Shown in pieces: positions 22,971-35,215 of a stretch of 64,000 bases of DNA. The notes under the pieces are model-generated. The model worked only from the letters and a program-made list of their open reading frames with translations, had not been told where the DNA came from and did no database searches. Position numbers and translations under genes: made by a program. The stretch's first letter is position 1; each line of letters starts with the position of its first letter. The DNA is from Cliona cf. orientalis (lineage: Eukaryota; Porifera; Demospongiae; Clionaida; Clionaidae): contig OZ005700.1 of the NCBI GenBank assembly GCA_963930775.1, positions 4,784,609 to 4,848,608 on the forward strand, in the 5' to 3' direction.

Positions 22971-24005
22971 CCAGCCGTTAAGCGGTCCAATTGTTGCAGA
23001 TCCAGGAAGTGCATCCGGTGGCACATTCCAGTGCATGCAATTTTTGCCGTTTTTTATCTATTTTTCTTACCTGTTCTATCTAAGCCATCTTTCACTTCTA
23101 GGACACCAAACAAAGACCAGAAGACAGAGCAACTCTTCTACTTTCTGCTCGTTCAAGTCCTATAACCCGGAGACATTCATGAGCTCCGCGGCGACCGCTT
23201 TTGTGCATGCTACTCTCAAGCGCTCACAAAAAGTGCCTCGCGCAAAAAGTGGCACGTTTTGGTTCCCTAGGATGGATTCCCATGATTCAAGTACCATTCC
23301 ATAGCTCTTGTGTTGCTCTATAATATAAGACTGGAACGAAGTTTTTCCATCGAGCGGTTCCAAAGTTATACGCTGTTAAAAATAGTATAAATTTCTTGTT
23401 ATTTCACCATAGAAACATTGAATAAAATACATATAAATCAAATTATGACAAAGCTTTCTAGGTGGTACAAAGGTATTATGCAGCCATCAAAGGCCTTCTT
23501 GAAGGTTTGTAGAAGGTTGTTATAGTTTTCACAACCTGTCTCCTATGCCATCATCACACATTGACAACTACGGTGATAGAGAAAGTGCTCAAGCAGCCAT
23601 AGAGATGGTGCGAGGACCTAGATCGAGTAGCTAGTTCTCTCAGCACCTTCTCTTTGGCAGTGGAACTCGGTGATCCTCCCTCTCACCATCTCATACTCAT
23701 CGATGGCTGATCACCACCTAAGAGATTGTGTACGTGCACATACATGGTGGTAGGGGTGTGTGTGTGAGAGAGAGAGTGAAAGAAAAAGAGGACGAGAGAG
23801 AGAGAAAGAAAGACAGGTGGGACAAGTGCTAGCATACCCAACCTCCATGGATGTGAACTTATGCTTTTCAGCTTCGATGTCAGCTGATTTACATATAATA
23901 TTATTATGGCGCAGGTATATTAAAACTATCTATTCTTTTGCCATTTCAGCTGGTAAGGCTCACCCTCATCCCTGGACTTCATTAGTTACATGATACAGAA
24001 GTTAG
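22971..24005. repeat. Repeat R4, copy 2 (empty site for the P-like element)
   Basis: It is the inverse match of 2181-5590 without the 2.36-kb insertion. The target octamer ATTAAAAC is at 23919-23926. A GA/GT microsatellite is at about 23757-23815. Confidence 0.85.
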
Positions 24006-24289
24006 GTACTTGCCTCACACTAGCCTTGAATCCCAAGTGAGCCTGGGTTCGAGGCTAGCCTCACACACGCTAGCTAGACTATACCAAATGATTCCGTCCA
24101 GATTCTTTCTTGAAAGTTTGAATATAGAAAGAAACTAACCATTTGAATGATGATGTCTACTCCCTAGAAACTTGAAGAGCACTCCCATCCTTGGTATTTA
24201 CTGGATAAATCATCAGACACTCAACAGAACTTCGAGAAGACGTGGAGAATACCACGCAGTTGTACTGAAATTTTCCGATTTTTGATGCC

Positions 24290-24668
24290 GTGTAACTCTG
24301 GAACCGCTCGATGGAAAAACTTTGTTTTAGTCTTATATTGTAGAGCAACACAAGAGCTATGGAATGGTACTTGAATCATGGGAATCCATCCTAGGGAACC
24401 AAAACGTGCCACTTTTTGCGCGAGGCACTTTTTGTGAGCGCTTGAGAGTAGCATGCACAAAAGCGGTCGCCGCGGAGCTCATGAATGTCTCCGGGTTATA
24501 GGACTTGAACGAGCAGAAAGTAGAAGAGTTGCTCTGTCTTCAGGTCTTTGTTTGGTGTCCTAGAAGTGAAGGATGGCCTAGATAGAACAGGTAAGAAAAA
24601 TAGATAAAAAACGGCAAAAATTGCATGCACTGGAATGTGCCACCGGATGCACTTCCTGGATCTGCAAC
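24290..24668. repeat. Repeat R4, partial copy 3
   Basis: It runs in the same orientation as copy 1 and matches about 5200-5570, including GGAACCGCTCGATGGAAAAA and CATGCACTGGAATGTGCCAC. Confidence 0.85.
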
Positions 24669-24839
24669 GCTTGTATATATTAATTTTTGGACCGCTGGCT
24701 TATGGACTATCTGCAAATTGATAGTATAACGTTCAATCACTGAATTGACAGTCAGTTAGACTGCTACCTTGGTAACAGACAGACACATGACTACTACAGT
24801 CAGCCAACTTTCCCCACCCCTTCTTGAGCTAGCTATAAT

Positions 24840-25110
24840 TATTACACAAGGATGAAGCAAGGATGGCAGTGCCAAAAAGTACACAAACAGAAAGATTTAG
24901 GGATAATCACATCTGCTACTCATATCTACGCTTTGCGGCTTTTCATGCTCCTTTGTCATTGATATCAACTCAACCTACTACTAGTTATACATAGTACTGA
25001 TTCCTGCATCCAATGTGTGGCTAGCTACTCAAAAAGCAAGCATAGGGATGAATAGTGATGTCCCTACAATTTGGCACTACCATCCTTATTTCATCCTCCA
25101 ATTTTATTAC
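24840..25110. repeat. Dispersed repeat R9 fragments
   Basis: It has the R9 blocks TACACAAACA, GGATAATCACATC and CTCAAAAAGCAAGCATAGGG. Other copies are at about 42060-42290, 42795-42940, 56590-56720 and 56850-57000. Confidence 0.7.
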
Positions 25111-25317
25111 ACTTGTTACTGTTTCTTTTTTTATTGCCTACTGGGCAATACCACCATGGCATGCTGTTTGCCTATTCAACCAGGAACTTCACATCCATCT
25201 TTCTTTAAGTTCACTGTCTCATACTTTTGTATCTTGTGCTGTCTATGTGTAGCTATGTGTGTATTAGTGTGTTGAGAATTTCTATATATGCAATTCGATG
25301 GTTGGGCCTAAATCGCC

Positions 25318-26410
25318 ATTTATTTGTCAGTTCGGTACAGGATCGCTGTACGTATATGTGTTCGAAATTTTGATTTGGTAGTTGCAAAATAGAGTACCAA
25401 ATTTAAATCCCCGCCAAATTTAAGAGGAGTAATGGGTGAGAACAGATACAACTTGTGTGAGAGAGAGACTATTAAGACAGAAAGCAATTTAGAAAATAAA
25501 GGATGGGAAATATTGAGATAATTGATATTAGAATCCCCCAAGAGAATAAAATTAGATAATAAAGAAGGGTTAATATGGGTGCACAAAGCAGTCAAAAGAT
25601 TGTCTTAAATAACAGGGTGGGAGCCAGGAGGGCGATAAAAAGGGCTAATGAAACCGATGAATAGTTCCAATTACAAGCTCCAGTTCAGGGCTACCAGTGA
25701 ACACAAAGTGATGAGTAAAAACAGAATTAAATAAACAATAAGACACCACCCCCATGTCTAGTGCGATCGAGACGAACTATAGGAGGATTCCACGCAAAGG
25801 TGTGAAGGAATCTTAATGAGATGCAAATGATATTCAGTGCCCTTTCAGGAAGTTCCGGCCAGGTTCCTGTCATGCCCATTGGTGGGAATTGAATGTATTA
25901 CGCTCTATGGGAATAGCATGCATTTATCGCGCTAGCCAAGCAAATAGTTGCTCTCTCAAAAAAGCACCTCAGCTACATAGGCTACATAGTGTACGGCACC
26001 CTAGAGTGTCGTAGCTAGCGCCGTCTCTCGGTACCTATCCTGAAGCTCTGTGCAGCCTCCAAAACGCACGCTATTCCCATAGAGCGTAATACATTTAATT
26101 CCCACCAACAGGTGTGACAGGAACCTGGCCGGAACTTCCTGAAAGGGCGCTGAATATCATTTGCATATCATTAAGATTCCTTCACACCTTTGCATGGAAT
26201 CCTCCTATATAATATACAAAACTCACTATCAATAATGTCACTGCTTAGCCATGACTCTACTATACACACACAATCAGGCTTGTACATATTGCAAAGAACT
26301 CTCTAATCTATCTTAGGCAATAGGCTGCTGGCATTAAAATATAAAATAGAAAAATGACCTGTGCTATCTGGATGTACAAAGGATGGAGAATTTGGAGGTT
26401 TATGCAGAGG
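25318..26410 (-). pseudogene. Non-LTR retrotransposon endonuclease (CR1/L2/Jockey type), interrupted
   Basis: On the minus strand the apurinic-type endonuclease start reads GHFSILYFNASSLLPKID and CVCIVESWLSSDIIDSE (26390-26220). A 430-bp element then intervenes, and the frame resumes with RLDRTRHGGGVLLF, HRF, YRPPGSHP and NFILLGDSNINYLN (25780-25500). The GDxNI and YRPPGS blocks are family signatures. Several frameshifts and stops are present, and no reverse-transcriptase part was found here. It is a dead fragment of the DNA-nicking domain. Confidence 0.7.
25778..26209. mobile_element. Inverted-repeat element inserted in the endonuclease fragment
   Basis: Arms of about 140 bp start TATAGGAGGATTCCAYGCAA and include GAAGTTCCGGCCAGGTTCC, with a central region of about 150 bp. 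The host reading frame continues on both sides, and the junction bases are TA-rich (TATA), compatible with a TA target. No transposase. Confidence 0.8.
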
Positions 26411-27018
26411 TGTGAGAGAAGGAATTTATGGAGCAATATGGTATTAGCTATACCAAGATATTATAGCGGGAGCTATTGTTGAGTAGCAGGAACCAGAATT
26501 TGAGTGAGAGGCCATCTGCGTGGCTAGGCTATATATATATATATATACGTAGCCATGCACCTGCAATAAAATTCCTTTACACCCATAAAATATCAGGGGA
26601 GAGGGCAGGACCCATGGCATGTTTCAGAAATACAATGGAGTAATTATGCTCTTGGCCTAAAATGTTCCCAGAAATCAATCTTTCCTTTTGCCTTAGTAAA
26701 GGCATCTATGGCGTGTGTATAATATGAGCGACCATGATGCCGTGAGAGCGCGGAGCACTATAAACGTTGATGTGTAAGCACTCTCACAGTATTGGTTGGC
26801 TGGAGATTTGCTTCTAGTAGAGTAGTGGATTCCAAAGTAGTCTACCAAATTATGCTAGTCTTAGCCGCTACAAATATCATTGGGCTCTTCCATTTAATAG
26901 GCATACACCCCCCATTGAGGAGTGATAATTACATCCTGAGGGGGCTTTTTTACGTGTTTCTTGAGGGTCCTTGTTTTGGCATTTTGGAAAAGCCCAGTTA
27001 ATGTTCCCACAAATCAAT
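26411..27018. other. Diverged direct repeats
   Basis: About 26693-26875 is repeated, more diverged, at 27019-27375. Shared blocks are CCTTAGTAAAGGCATCTATG, TTTGCTTCTAGTAGAGTAGT and GGATTCCAAA. No coding role was seen. A short (TA)n run is near 26530. Confidence 0.6.
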
Positions 27019-27435
27019 CGCCTTAGTAAAGGCATCTATGGCGCATAATAATATGTAGCTATACGACCATGATCATGCATGCCTGCCGTGAGAGAAGGTT
27101 CACCGTGATCCATCATCCAGTATTATAGTGCACGTCATGTAGTGGAACTGTTCCAGTTGGCGCGCTAGGTATATAACTAGCTACATGTAGCTAACCTTCT
27201 GTTGTTTTATAATCGCCGCCGGGCACACACCATCGCGGAGCACTATACTGAAACGCGGATGCGCGAACACTCGCACAGTATCGTTACATGGTTGGGGATT
27301 TGCTTCTAGTAGAGTAGTGGATTCCAAAATAGTCTGCCAAACCATGCTAGTTTTCACCATCTTTAGCCGCTACACTTGAAATAATTAGCTAAAAAATTAA
27401 GTGATACAGCAATATTTCACTCAATAAATGAACGA

Positions 27436-27671
27436 ACTTACTGGGGAGTTGGGGGATGTATTTTAGGGGTGGGGGTAGGTATGGGAGGTGGAGGTGGTGG
27501 GGGAGGAGGAGGTGATTGGGGTGGGTATCTGTTGTAAGTGTGTGCAGTGGGAATGCCGACAATGAACTACAATGCATAGTATTTGGCTGTATCCCTAGTG
27601 TTATAGTAATATGGTTGGTATCTTTCAGTAATAACATTATGAGCATCAGAATCAGAATTTGATCTATCCAT
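27436..27671 (-). pseudogene. Proline-rich exon-like reading frame, unrecognised
   Basis: On the minus strand an ATG at 27671 opens MDRSNSDSDAHN and TERYQPYYYNTRDTAKYYAL, then a TAG. The same frame continues IPTAHTYNRYPPQSPPPPPP to a possible donor CCCCA-GTAAGTTCG near 27436. The family is unknown. It may be a decayed exon or chance low-complexity coding. Confidence 0.25.
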
Positions 27672-27684
27672 TGTCACTGTTGCA

Positions 27685-27765
27685 TGATGTGGGACCAGCT
27701 GAGTCCTCCCACACTAAATATAATGGACGAAAAGCTCACTGTATCCTACAGTGAACTTACTGCCT
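27685..27765 (+). ncRNA. Degenerate hammerhead-ribozyme-like sequence
   Basis: It aligns with 41076-41158: CCAGCTGA, GTCC...GGAC stem II, GAAA, then a 7-bp stem III hairpin (CACTGTA-TCC-TACAGTG). The second part of the conserved CUGANGA box is missing (CTGA runs straight into GTCC), so catalysis is unlikely. Confidence 0.55.
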
Positions 27766-28357
27766 GTATGGACGTATCATCTGTGCCTGCAGTCTGTGTC
27801 TGTCAGTGATTGCTCTGTAGCTGCAGTCTGTGACTATCGCGGACCGACAAGTTACCTCCATGCTACTTATTCTGGTGGAAGTATCTGTGTGCAGGTCCAG
27901 GAAAATTTCACCATCAAGGAGTGTACATCAATGTTTTTCATGAACACGGCGCATGCGCACAGCGCACGCGCAAGAGGGCTTCTAGTCACGTGCAAATCAG
28001 GTGACCAGAAGTAATTCATCTATCCAGGTTTTGCGATAACCTAACAATCAGCTCTTCTCCCCGTCTTCTCTCTGTAAGAAGTAAGTAAAGATATTATTTT
28101 GAATACCGGCTCTTGTCATAGTTGAATAGTTGGTACCTGTAGGGTGACTATTATCTGATTACTGACTCATCATTCAGTTTTGTTTCCTTTTTCGACTCAC
28201 CTCTGTGGACTATAATCTATCTAATCTAGGGCTCCTTTTGTATGCAATGCAATTTTAATGCCCTTGCATTGCTATTTCCTTTCAGAATCTCTTTGCTGGG
28301 TCCCAGGTCCTGTCTCTCTTTGGGCAGCTTTCTCCAGCTTTGTCTTCCTTTGCACCA

Positions 28358-29709
28358 ATGGCTGATAATCCATCCTCCACCAATCCATCTTCCAGCTTGT
28401 AAGTTCAGTCCTGCAGAACCTAGTAGCTAGTCTATTACTTTTGCTGTTTCCTACTCCTAGGGCTAGTACTTCCGAAACGGCTAGTACTTCCAAACTTTCT
28501 AGGAAGAGAATACATTCATCCTGTGAAGATATATGGCCCAAACGGCGAAAAAAAAACGAAGCTAATAGTGTTTTTAGCCCATCAGAGTATGCTTGGAATT
28601 TGGTTGAACACATTCGAGTAGGCGAAGAGGATTTTGACTACACTGAGCACCATGGATTCCATCTGAATATGTAATTTTGTGTCGACATTGTGAACCTAAG
28701 TAACTCCTCTGGGCAAACGTTTAAATTGCCATTACCCCTACACCTGCCGGATGAAGTATATCCTAGAGCCAAGGTGCTAATTGATGCTGTTAGATGTCTC
28801 CCAAACCTGAGTAATGAGGAGATATATGAAGTAACACAACGTGGTTCAGCAGGCCGTAGTGCTCAAGCATCAGACTCAGATGATGAGTGTCACATATCCC
28901 TCTTCTCCCCCTCCATTTAGTCAATCTGAGCTGGTCATCGTAAACTACCGTATAGCGGGAAATTTTCGAGGGAGAAAACTTTCGCGGATCGGTAGGAAAA
29001 GAGCATTTCGCGGAGAAAACTTTCGCGGAATGCAAAAACTGATCGGATAATGGGTGTGGCATGCCTAGAATTTCGTGGAGAAAACTTTCGCGGATGGCTG
29101 AAAAATCGCGAAATTCGTGAAAGTTTTCTCCCTCGAAAGTTTCCCGCTATACGGTATGTGTTCGATCGGTTGCGAAGGGCATACTTTGCTGCACATGAGA
29201 TTGGCTGTACAGGGAAGCACTTCTTTCAATGCCTATTAGACTTTGCCATACGTTGCTTACCTGAAGACAGGCTTGGACATCACTTGGCACTTTTGAACAC
29301 ATCTACAGGACAAGTGCAACCAGGGGCATTTTTTATCAAATGGGCCGCAAAAAAACATGTATTGAGAAACACTCGGGAATCAGACATGATTACTTCCTGC
29401 TATGAACGGTATGGTGATGGAGTGTTGTATAACAAATGTACACACATTAATGAAATTGTGGCTAAAATTAAGCGAAGCACTGAAGATCCCATAACTACCA
29501 CTGCAGAAGCTCCCACACCTACTGCTGCAGAAGCTCAACACAATGAACAGATGATTGGGCTGTGGGCACCTAATCAGCAAGCAATACTTGGACTAGAATT
29601 TTATACTGAGTATGTTGTACCCAAGGTGCTGTTGTTGGAAAATAATCATCTACGCATGTTTTACCTAACAAATTGGTATTGGACCGTTCATTTGACTTGG
29701 TCAAGTTGA
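28358..29709 (+). pseudogene. Unrecognised gene, decayed and interrupted by a MITE
   Basis: Exon 1 is 28358-28398 (ATG, donor GTAAGT). Exon 2 starts at 28461 after TCCTAG and joins in frame, giving a Ser/Thr-rich then basic region (WPKRRKKNE). A single in-frame TAA at 28672 precedes more open frame (LPLPLHLPDEVYPRAK, about 28732-28780). A frame change occurs near 28860-28920. The MITE at 28948-29154 splits the next block, after which about 185 codons continue (HEIGCTGKHFFQCLLDF, VQPGAFFIKWAAKKHVLR, ESDMITSCYERYGDG) to the stop at 29707. Without the MITE and its TA duplication the frame is continuous across the site. I do not recognise the family. Confidence 0.5.
28948..29154. mobile_element. 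TA-flanked MITE (mariner-like), 207 bp
   Basis: The ends CCGTATAGCGGGAAATTTTC and complement are flanked by TA on both sides (28946-28947, 29155-29156). The internal motif GGAGAAAACTTTCGCGGA is repeated several times in both orientations. Insertion is within an exon. Confidence 0.88.
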
Positions 29710-30061
29710 CAAAGATGTGTATAGCATTCGTTTTATGTTCAAACACATAAAGCCCAATAATGAATTGCTGTTTTGTGTTTGTGCTTCCATTTATCTCATT
29801 TTGTGTTATGCTATAATCATGCTATTATTATAACATTATTATTATATTTGTATCATGCAGCATGACCTGTCCCTCATATGCCGTCTATATCTGTATCATG
29901 CAACATGTATGATACACAATCTTTAATAAAATAAACCATGATACTCATGCTGTATGCTCAAATCTCATTGGGATTATGTTCATGATACTCATGCTTTATG
30001 ATATATGTGAGACGATAAATCTATGATACTGCAGGTTCCAATGATATAGAGTAATAATAAT
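29710..30061. other. Gene-free A/T-rich stretch
   Basis: A possible 3' flank of the decayed gene. AATAAA occurs at 29926. Repeated CATGATACTCATGCT motifs lie near 29936-29995. Confidence 0.4.
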
Positions 30062-30417
30062 AATCCCGCGATTACGCCCCCCCTGCATTTTTAGCTCAAG
30101 TTCCTGCATAGGTACTTTTGTCTTGCGTATAAGCCCCCCCTCCCTGACTGTAAAATGGAGCCCATAAATCAACAAAAACAGTAGCTACAGCTAGCAAACT
30201 AGCCATTTGTGTCATATTATGCCTTACTTTGTCGTTTTTCTCGAGTTTTGCCCACCAAACAGCCAGAGAAAGTACAGAGATCGCGCGCCCACGTGGCATT
30301 CGACGGTCGGTAATGGTCGTCACACGGAAATGTAAGGATCCCGCGTATAAGCCCCCTCCCCACTTTTGCGCAATCCTAGCATGCACAAAGGGGGGGCGTG
30401 ATCGCGGGATTCTACGG
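30062..30417. mobile_element. MITE with ATCCCGCGAT ends
   Basis: The left end AATCCCGCGATTACGCCCCC and the right end GGGGGCGTGATCGCGGGATT are inverted repeats. The right flank CTACGGTA suggests a TA-target mariner-like element with an eroded left tip. A (TAA)n run borders it. Confidence 0.7.
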
Positions 30418-30595
30418 TAATAATAATAATAATAATAGATACTTCATCCAGGATAAGTAGCATGGTGATGGCTCTGTGTGAGTGGTTTGTGGGCTTTGGC
30501 TGCAGTCTGTAACCGACAAGCCACTTACACAGAATAAGTAGCATGGAGATAGCTCTGTGCCTTCAGTCTGTGGCTGTCGTGGACAGACAAACCAC

Positions 30596-30920
30596 TTTGA
30601 GATGTAGTCTAGTAGCCTAGCAAGCCCTGTAAAAATTGGTGATGACGTGGAGCAATCTGATTGGGCTCCACTCCTGGCTGCAGCAGGTACTAGTCTCGTA
30701 TACATAGGCATAACACCAGATCCTTCATCCTCCCCAGTCATAACAATATAAACCTAGCGTTCCAAGCCCAGTAAATCAGGCGACATGCATACAGTTCGAT
30801 AGTTAGGAAAGACGAGAACAGTATCAGTACGCCATATACTCATACAAATAGATATCATCTCACTACTATGATATTTAAGCTTTCTACAGTGCTATATACT
30901 GTGCACTATAGATAAGTCTT
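30596..30920. repeat. Repeat R5, copy C, left part
   Basis: It matches 14481-14720 and 16335-16505 and carries the empty P-like target at 30659-30666. It is interrupted at 30920 and resumes at 40795. Confidence 0.75.
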
Positions 30921-32164
30921 AAGGTACCATTAAATTGCGTGGGCGTGAGGTGGGGAATATGATACTTAAACCACATCAAAGTCATAAGTGAGGTGCATGC
31001 TGTGTAACCACGCCCTTTTAATTGCCCAGGTCTCAGGGGTGTGGCTGCTAGAGCCGGAAGTGTTCATTTAATATCCTCAATGGACCGGAAGCCGAGCCGG
31101 AAGGGAGGGGCCAGGCCACGCCCAAAATAGCACCACCCTGTGCCTCAAGGACCACCATTCTCAATCAAGTGCCGACTTGCCACCGGATGTCCACCGGAAG
31201 CCCACAATCAATCCCAATTAAAACACACAGCTTCCTCAAGGCCAAAACACACACAAACACTTCAAGGCCGTTCTGCCACACCGCCCACACAAGAGCTCAC
31301 CTCATTTCCTGTGTGGGCAGGGTAACAACACGTCATCACAACCACATCCGCTTCAAACCATCGTCAGCTTCCGTCCAGCCGTACGGTCCCCTCGATCGCA
31401 CCGGCGTACAGTGCCTCATTAACTGACATGGCCTCACCTTTGACCTCCTACCATGCCCCCAAAGCCTCCTCTCGGGGTTCAAAGGTCACCACCGCTTCCG
31501 GGATACGCCCACCTATCGCCGAGGCCAAGTCCCAGGCGCCGATGTCCAAGCACTGGCCCGTGAAGCCACGCCCAATCGGAAGCAATAAAACCTGCATTAA
31601 CGCACACGCACACACTCCACACAGTGCCAGGAACACGCCCACATGCTTAATTAGGCCTAATAAGCCTTTTTTTTTCAAGGCGACTAGAACACTAAGCAGA
31701 AAAAAAAATATCCGAAACCACCACATAGTTTAGCTGGATGCATAGTAGAGCCATACAATGCAAGCAGGCAGCCTGTACATCAATTTTGACCAAAGCGGGT
31801 AATGGTCGTCACCTTCATGTGCGCGCGTGGCCCCGCCCTTCACGTAGCGTGTGGGCGGAAAACATTGCAAACGCATGGCTTCCTATACAAACATATGGGG
31901 TAGGGCCGTAACTTTAATTCTAAGGCGTGAATCAAAATTCCCCAAGGTCAAATCTCTAGTTTCGACCCATTCTGCGTGCCCATATAAAAATTATCTCCCC
32001 AAGTGCTCCCCAACCCCCAAACATTAATTAATTATATAAATTCTTTTTTTTCAAGCAAGCCGATACACTAAGCAGAAAAAATAATTGTCCAGAAAACACC
32101 ACAAAGTACTGGTGGAATGCATATAGGAGAGCCATAAAATAGAAGAAAACTCCTAGTAGAGCCC

Positions 32165-32510
32165 TAGTCTCACGCCCAGCCCCCTTTCACGCATGCGGAG
32201 AGAAGGGATCTGGCCAAACGTGTATAGGGCCCGTATCGCCGAGGAATGTATGTCGTCACGTATTCATGGTGTGCGTGAATAAGAAACGCGACTAAATTAA
32301 CATTCCTTTGGATACCGATGGTTATATTTCATACGAATGCGCAAGCGCACAATCATTAATGTGCATTCTGTTCATGCCCGTGCAATCATGTGACTTGATC
32401 CGTGCGTCTGATTGGCGCGCACTGTATGTTGCACGGGCGACATGGGCCCTATACACGTTTGGCCAGACCTCTTCTCTCCGCATGCTTGAAAGGGGGCTGG
32501 GCATGAGACA
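32165..32510. mobile_element. Mutator-like MITE
   Basis: The inverted ends TAGTCTCACGCCCAGCCCCC and complement are flanked by AGTAGAGCCC on both sides (32155-32164, 32511-32520), a 9-10-bp duplication. Confidence 0.82.
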
Positions 32511-33794
32511 AGTAGAGCCCAGAGTATATGATCAGCATTATTCATAATTGAGGTTCAGTAGCAGTGGCCCCAGCAACACATTACTTCCTACTAGTACTTA
32601 AGATCACCACAGCACACACACAAGGCTAGGGGAAAAGCACAAAATAATTTTAGTCAGCTTTCCCACACATTCATGCATGCACAATGTAAAACTCAGTATA
32701 GCTGTATTATACCACCTACCTCTCAGCAAAAAAGAGAGCTATACTGTTGTGGTAGATTCTTCATCCATTCAGCAAGCCTCTGCTTATGCTACCAGCTGCA
32801 TGGTAGCCTATACATGTACTGGCCTAGCGATTTTCTAAATAATGCACACCGGGACTCAAAACATTGCAAACACTTGGCTTCCTATACAAACACATGGGAT
32901 AACTTCAAAGGGCCGTAACTTTAATTCTAAGGCGTGAATCAAAATTTCCCAAGGTCAAATTTCTAATTTCAACCCATTCAGCGTGCCCATATAAAAATTA
33001 TCTCCCCAAGTGCTCTCAACCCCCCTGTGAATTACTTTTCTATATTTTTTTCTACTTAGTGTATAACAAGGAGACCAGAACACTAAGCAGAAAAAAATTG
33101 TCCAGAAACCACCACATAATCGAGCTGGATGCATAGTAGAACCATACAATGCACCAGGCAGCCTAAACTTCAATTTTGTCAAAAGTTGGTAAAGGTCGTC
33201 ACGTTTATGTGCGCGCGAAGCCCCACCCCCCACGTAGCGCGTGGGCGGAAAACATTGCAAACGCATGGCTTCCCTATACAAACGTATGGGAATACTTTAA
33301 AGTGCCATAACTTTAATTCTAAGGTGTGAATCAAAATTCTGCGCCATCAAATTTCATATTTTGACCCATTCTGCGTGCCCGTATAAAAATTATGTCCCCA
33401 AGTGCTCCCAGTTCCTCCACGAATTATTATTATTTTTTTTTCTACTTAGTGTGTAACAAGCTACCGTGCACACTAAGCAGAAAAAAAAACAAAACTGCGG
33501 CATGTAAGTATAGCTACGTACCTGCATTGTATAGGTTCCCACAAATGAATAATAATGCACTTAGGCTTACTTCATATTGATCGTTTACCATGTAGATACA
33601 TACACTGCAATACTTTATGTACATTTGGTATATATTACTATGGTAACAACATCTAATGTCACTAAAACCATTCTTCAGTAGAGCATCCATAGTCAAGTCA
33701 TGTTCAAAACAGCTACCCTAGCCCACAATAATTTAATCAGTGTACAGTGCCTGTACGATTTAGCATTGGTATACCATAGTAACAATACCAAGTA

Positions 33795-33864
33795 CCTTAG
33801 ATGATTTCCACCCGTTCTAACCGTGCCTGCGGCGCAGTTAGAGCTTGTTGGAAATCATCTAAGG
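33795..33864. repeat. 70-bp hairpin, second copy
   Basis: It is the reverse counterpart of 21465-21534 with the same CCTTAGATGATTTCCA arms. Confidence 0.85.
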
Positions 33865-34784
33865 AGCTACCATGCACACTAAGCAGATAAAAGTGCCACA
33901 TAATTAGAAACAGGCATGTATATAACACTACAGTATAATATTATAGTCATCCCGAGTATTACTGTAAAAAATTATCCAGAAACCACCACATAGTTGAGCT
34001 GGATGCCCATACAATCGGAAACAAGGCCGTCTATGCTCCTAATAGAGCCTAGAAACTCAGAGTATTATGATCAGTGTTGAGGTTCAGTACCAGTGGCTGC
34101 TGCAATACGTTACTTCCTACTAGTACTCAAGATCACCACAGCACACACACAAGGCTAGGGAAGAGGTTCAGTACCTGTGGCCCCTGCAACACGTTACTTC
34201 GTACTAGTCCTCAAGATCACCACAGCACACACATAAGGCTAGGGGAAAAGCACAAAACAATTTTAGTTATGTTTCTCAACTAGATGTACTTTCCCACACA
34301 TCCACACATACATAATGTAAAACTATAGCTGTATTACCCCACCTACCTCTCAGCAAAAACGGGAGAGTAACTATTGTGGCTGATTCTTCATCCATTCAGC
34401 AAGTCTCTGGATACAATACCAGCTGCATGGTAGCCTACATGTACTGGACTAGCGATTTTCTAAATAACGCACACCGGGACTCAAAACATTGCAAACACAT
34501 GGCTTCCCTATACAAACATATGGATAAACTTTAAAGGGCCGTAACTTCAATTCTAAGGCGTGAATCAAAATTTTCTCATGTCAAATCTCGTTTTTCGACC
34601 CATTCTGCGTGCCCATGTAAAAATTACATCCCCAAGTGTTCCCTGTTCCCCCACGAATTATTTTTCTTTTCTATAGACTTAGTGTGTAACGATACACTAA
34701 GCAGAAAAAAATAATTATCCAGAAAACACCACAAAGTACTGGTGGAATGCATATAGGAGAGCCATAAAATAGAAAAAAAACTTC

Positions 34785-35140
34785 TAGTCTCGCGCCCAGC
34801 CCCCTTTCACGCATGTGGAGAGAAGGGATCTGGCCAAACGTGTATAGGGCCCGTATGGCCGAGGAATGTATGTATGCCGTCACGTATTCATGGTGTGTGT
34901 GAATAAGAAACGCAAATAAATTAACATTCCTTTGGATACCGATGGTTATATTTCGTACGAATGTGCAAGTGTACAATCATTAATTAATATGTGCATTCTG
35001 TTCATGCCCGTGCAATCATGTGACTTGATCCGTGCGTCTGATTGGCGCGCACTGTATGTTGCACGGGCGACATGGGCCCTATACACATTTGGCCAGACCC
35101 CTTCTCTCCGCATGTGTGAAACGGGGCTGGGCATGAGACA
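34785..35140. mobile_element. Mutator-like MITE
   Basis: The ends are TAGTCTCGCGCCCAGCCCCC and GGGGCTGGGCATGAGACA. The right flank AGTAGAGCCC is intact, while the left flank copy is eroded (AACTTC). Confidence 0.75.
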
Positions 35141-35215
35141 AGTAGAGCCCAGAGTATATGATCAGCATTATTCATAATTGAGGTTCAGTAGCAGTGGCCC
35201 CAGCAACACATTACT

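Noticed and set aside
31140-31733. Open frames of 60-100 codons rich in Pro/Thr/His
   Set aside because: They lie in the left arm of the composite element, have biased CCACGCCC-type composition and no domain. The frame runs into the next repeat.
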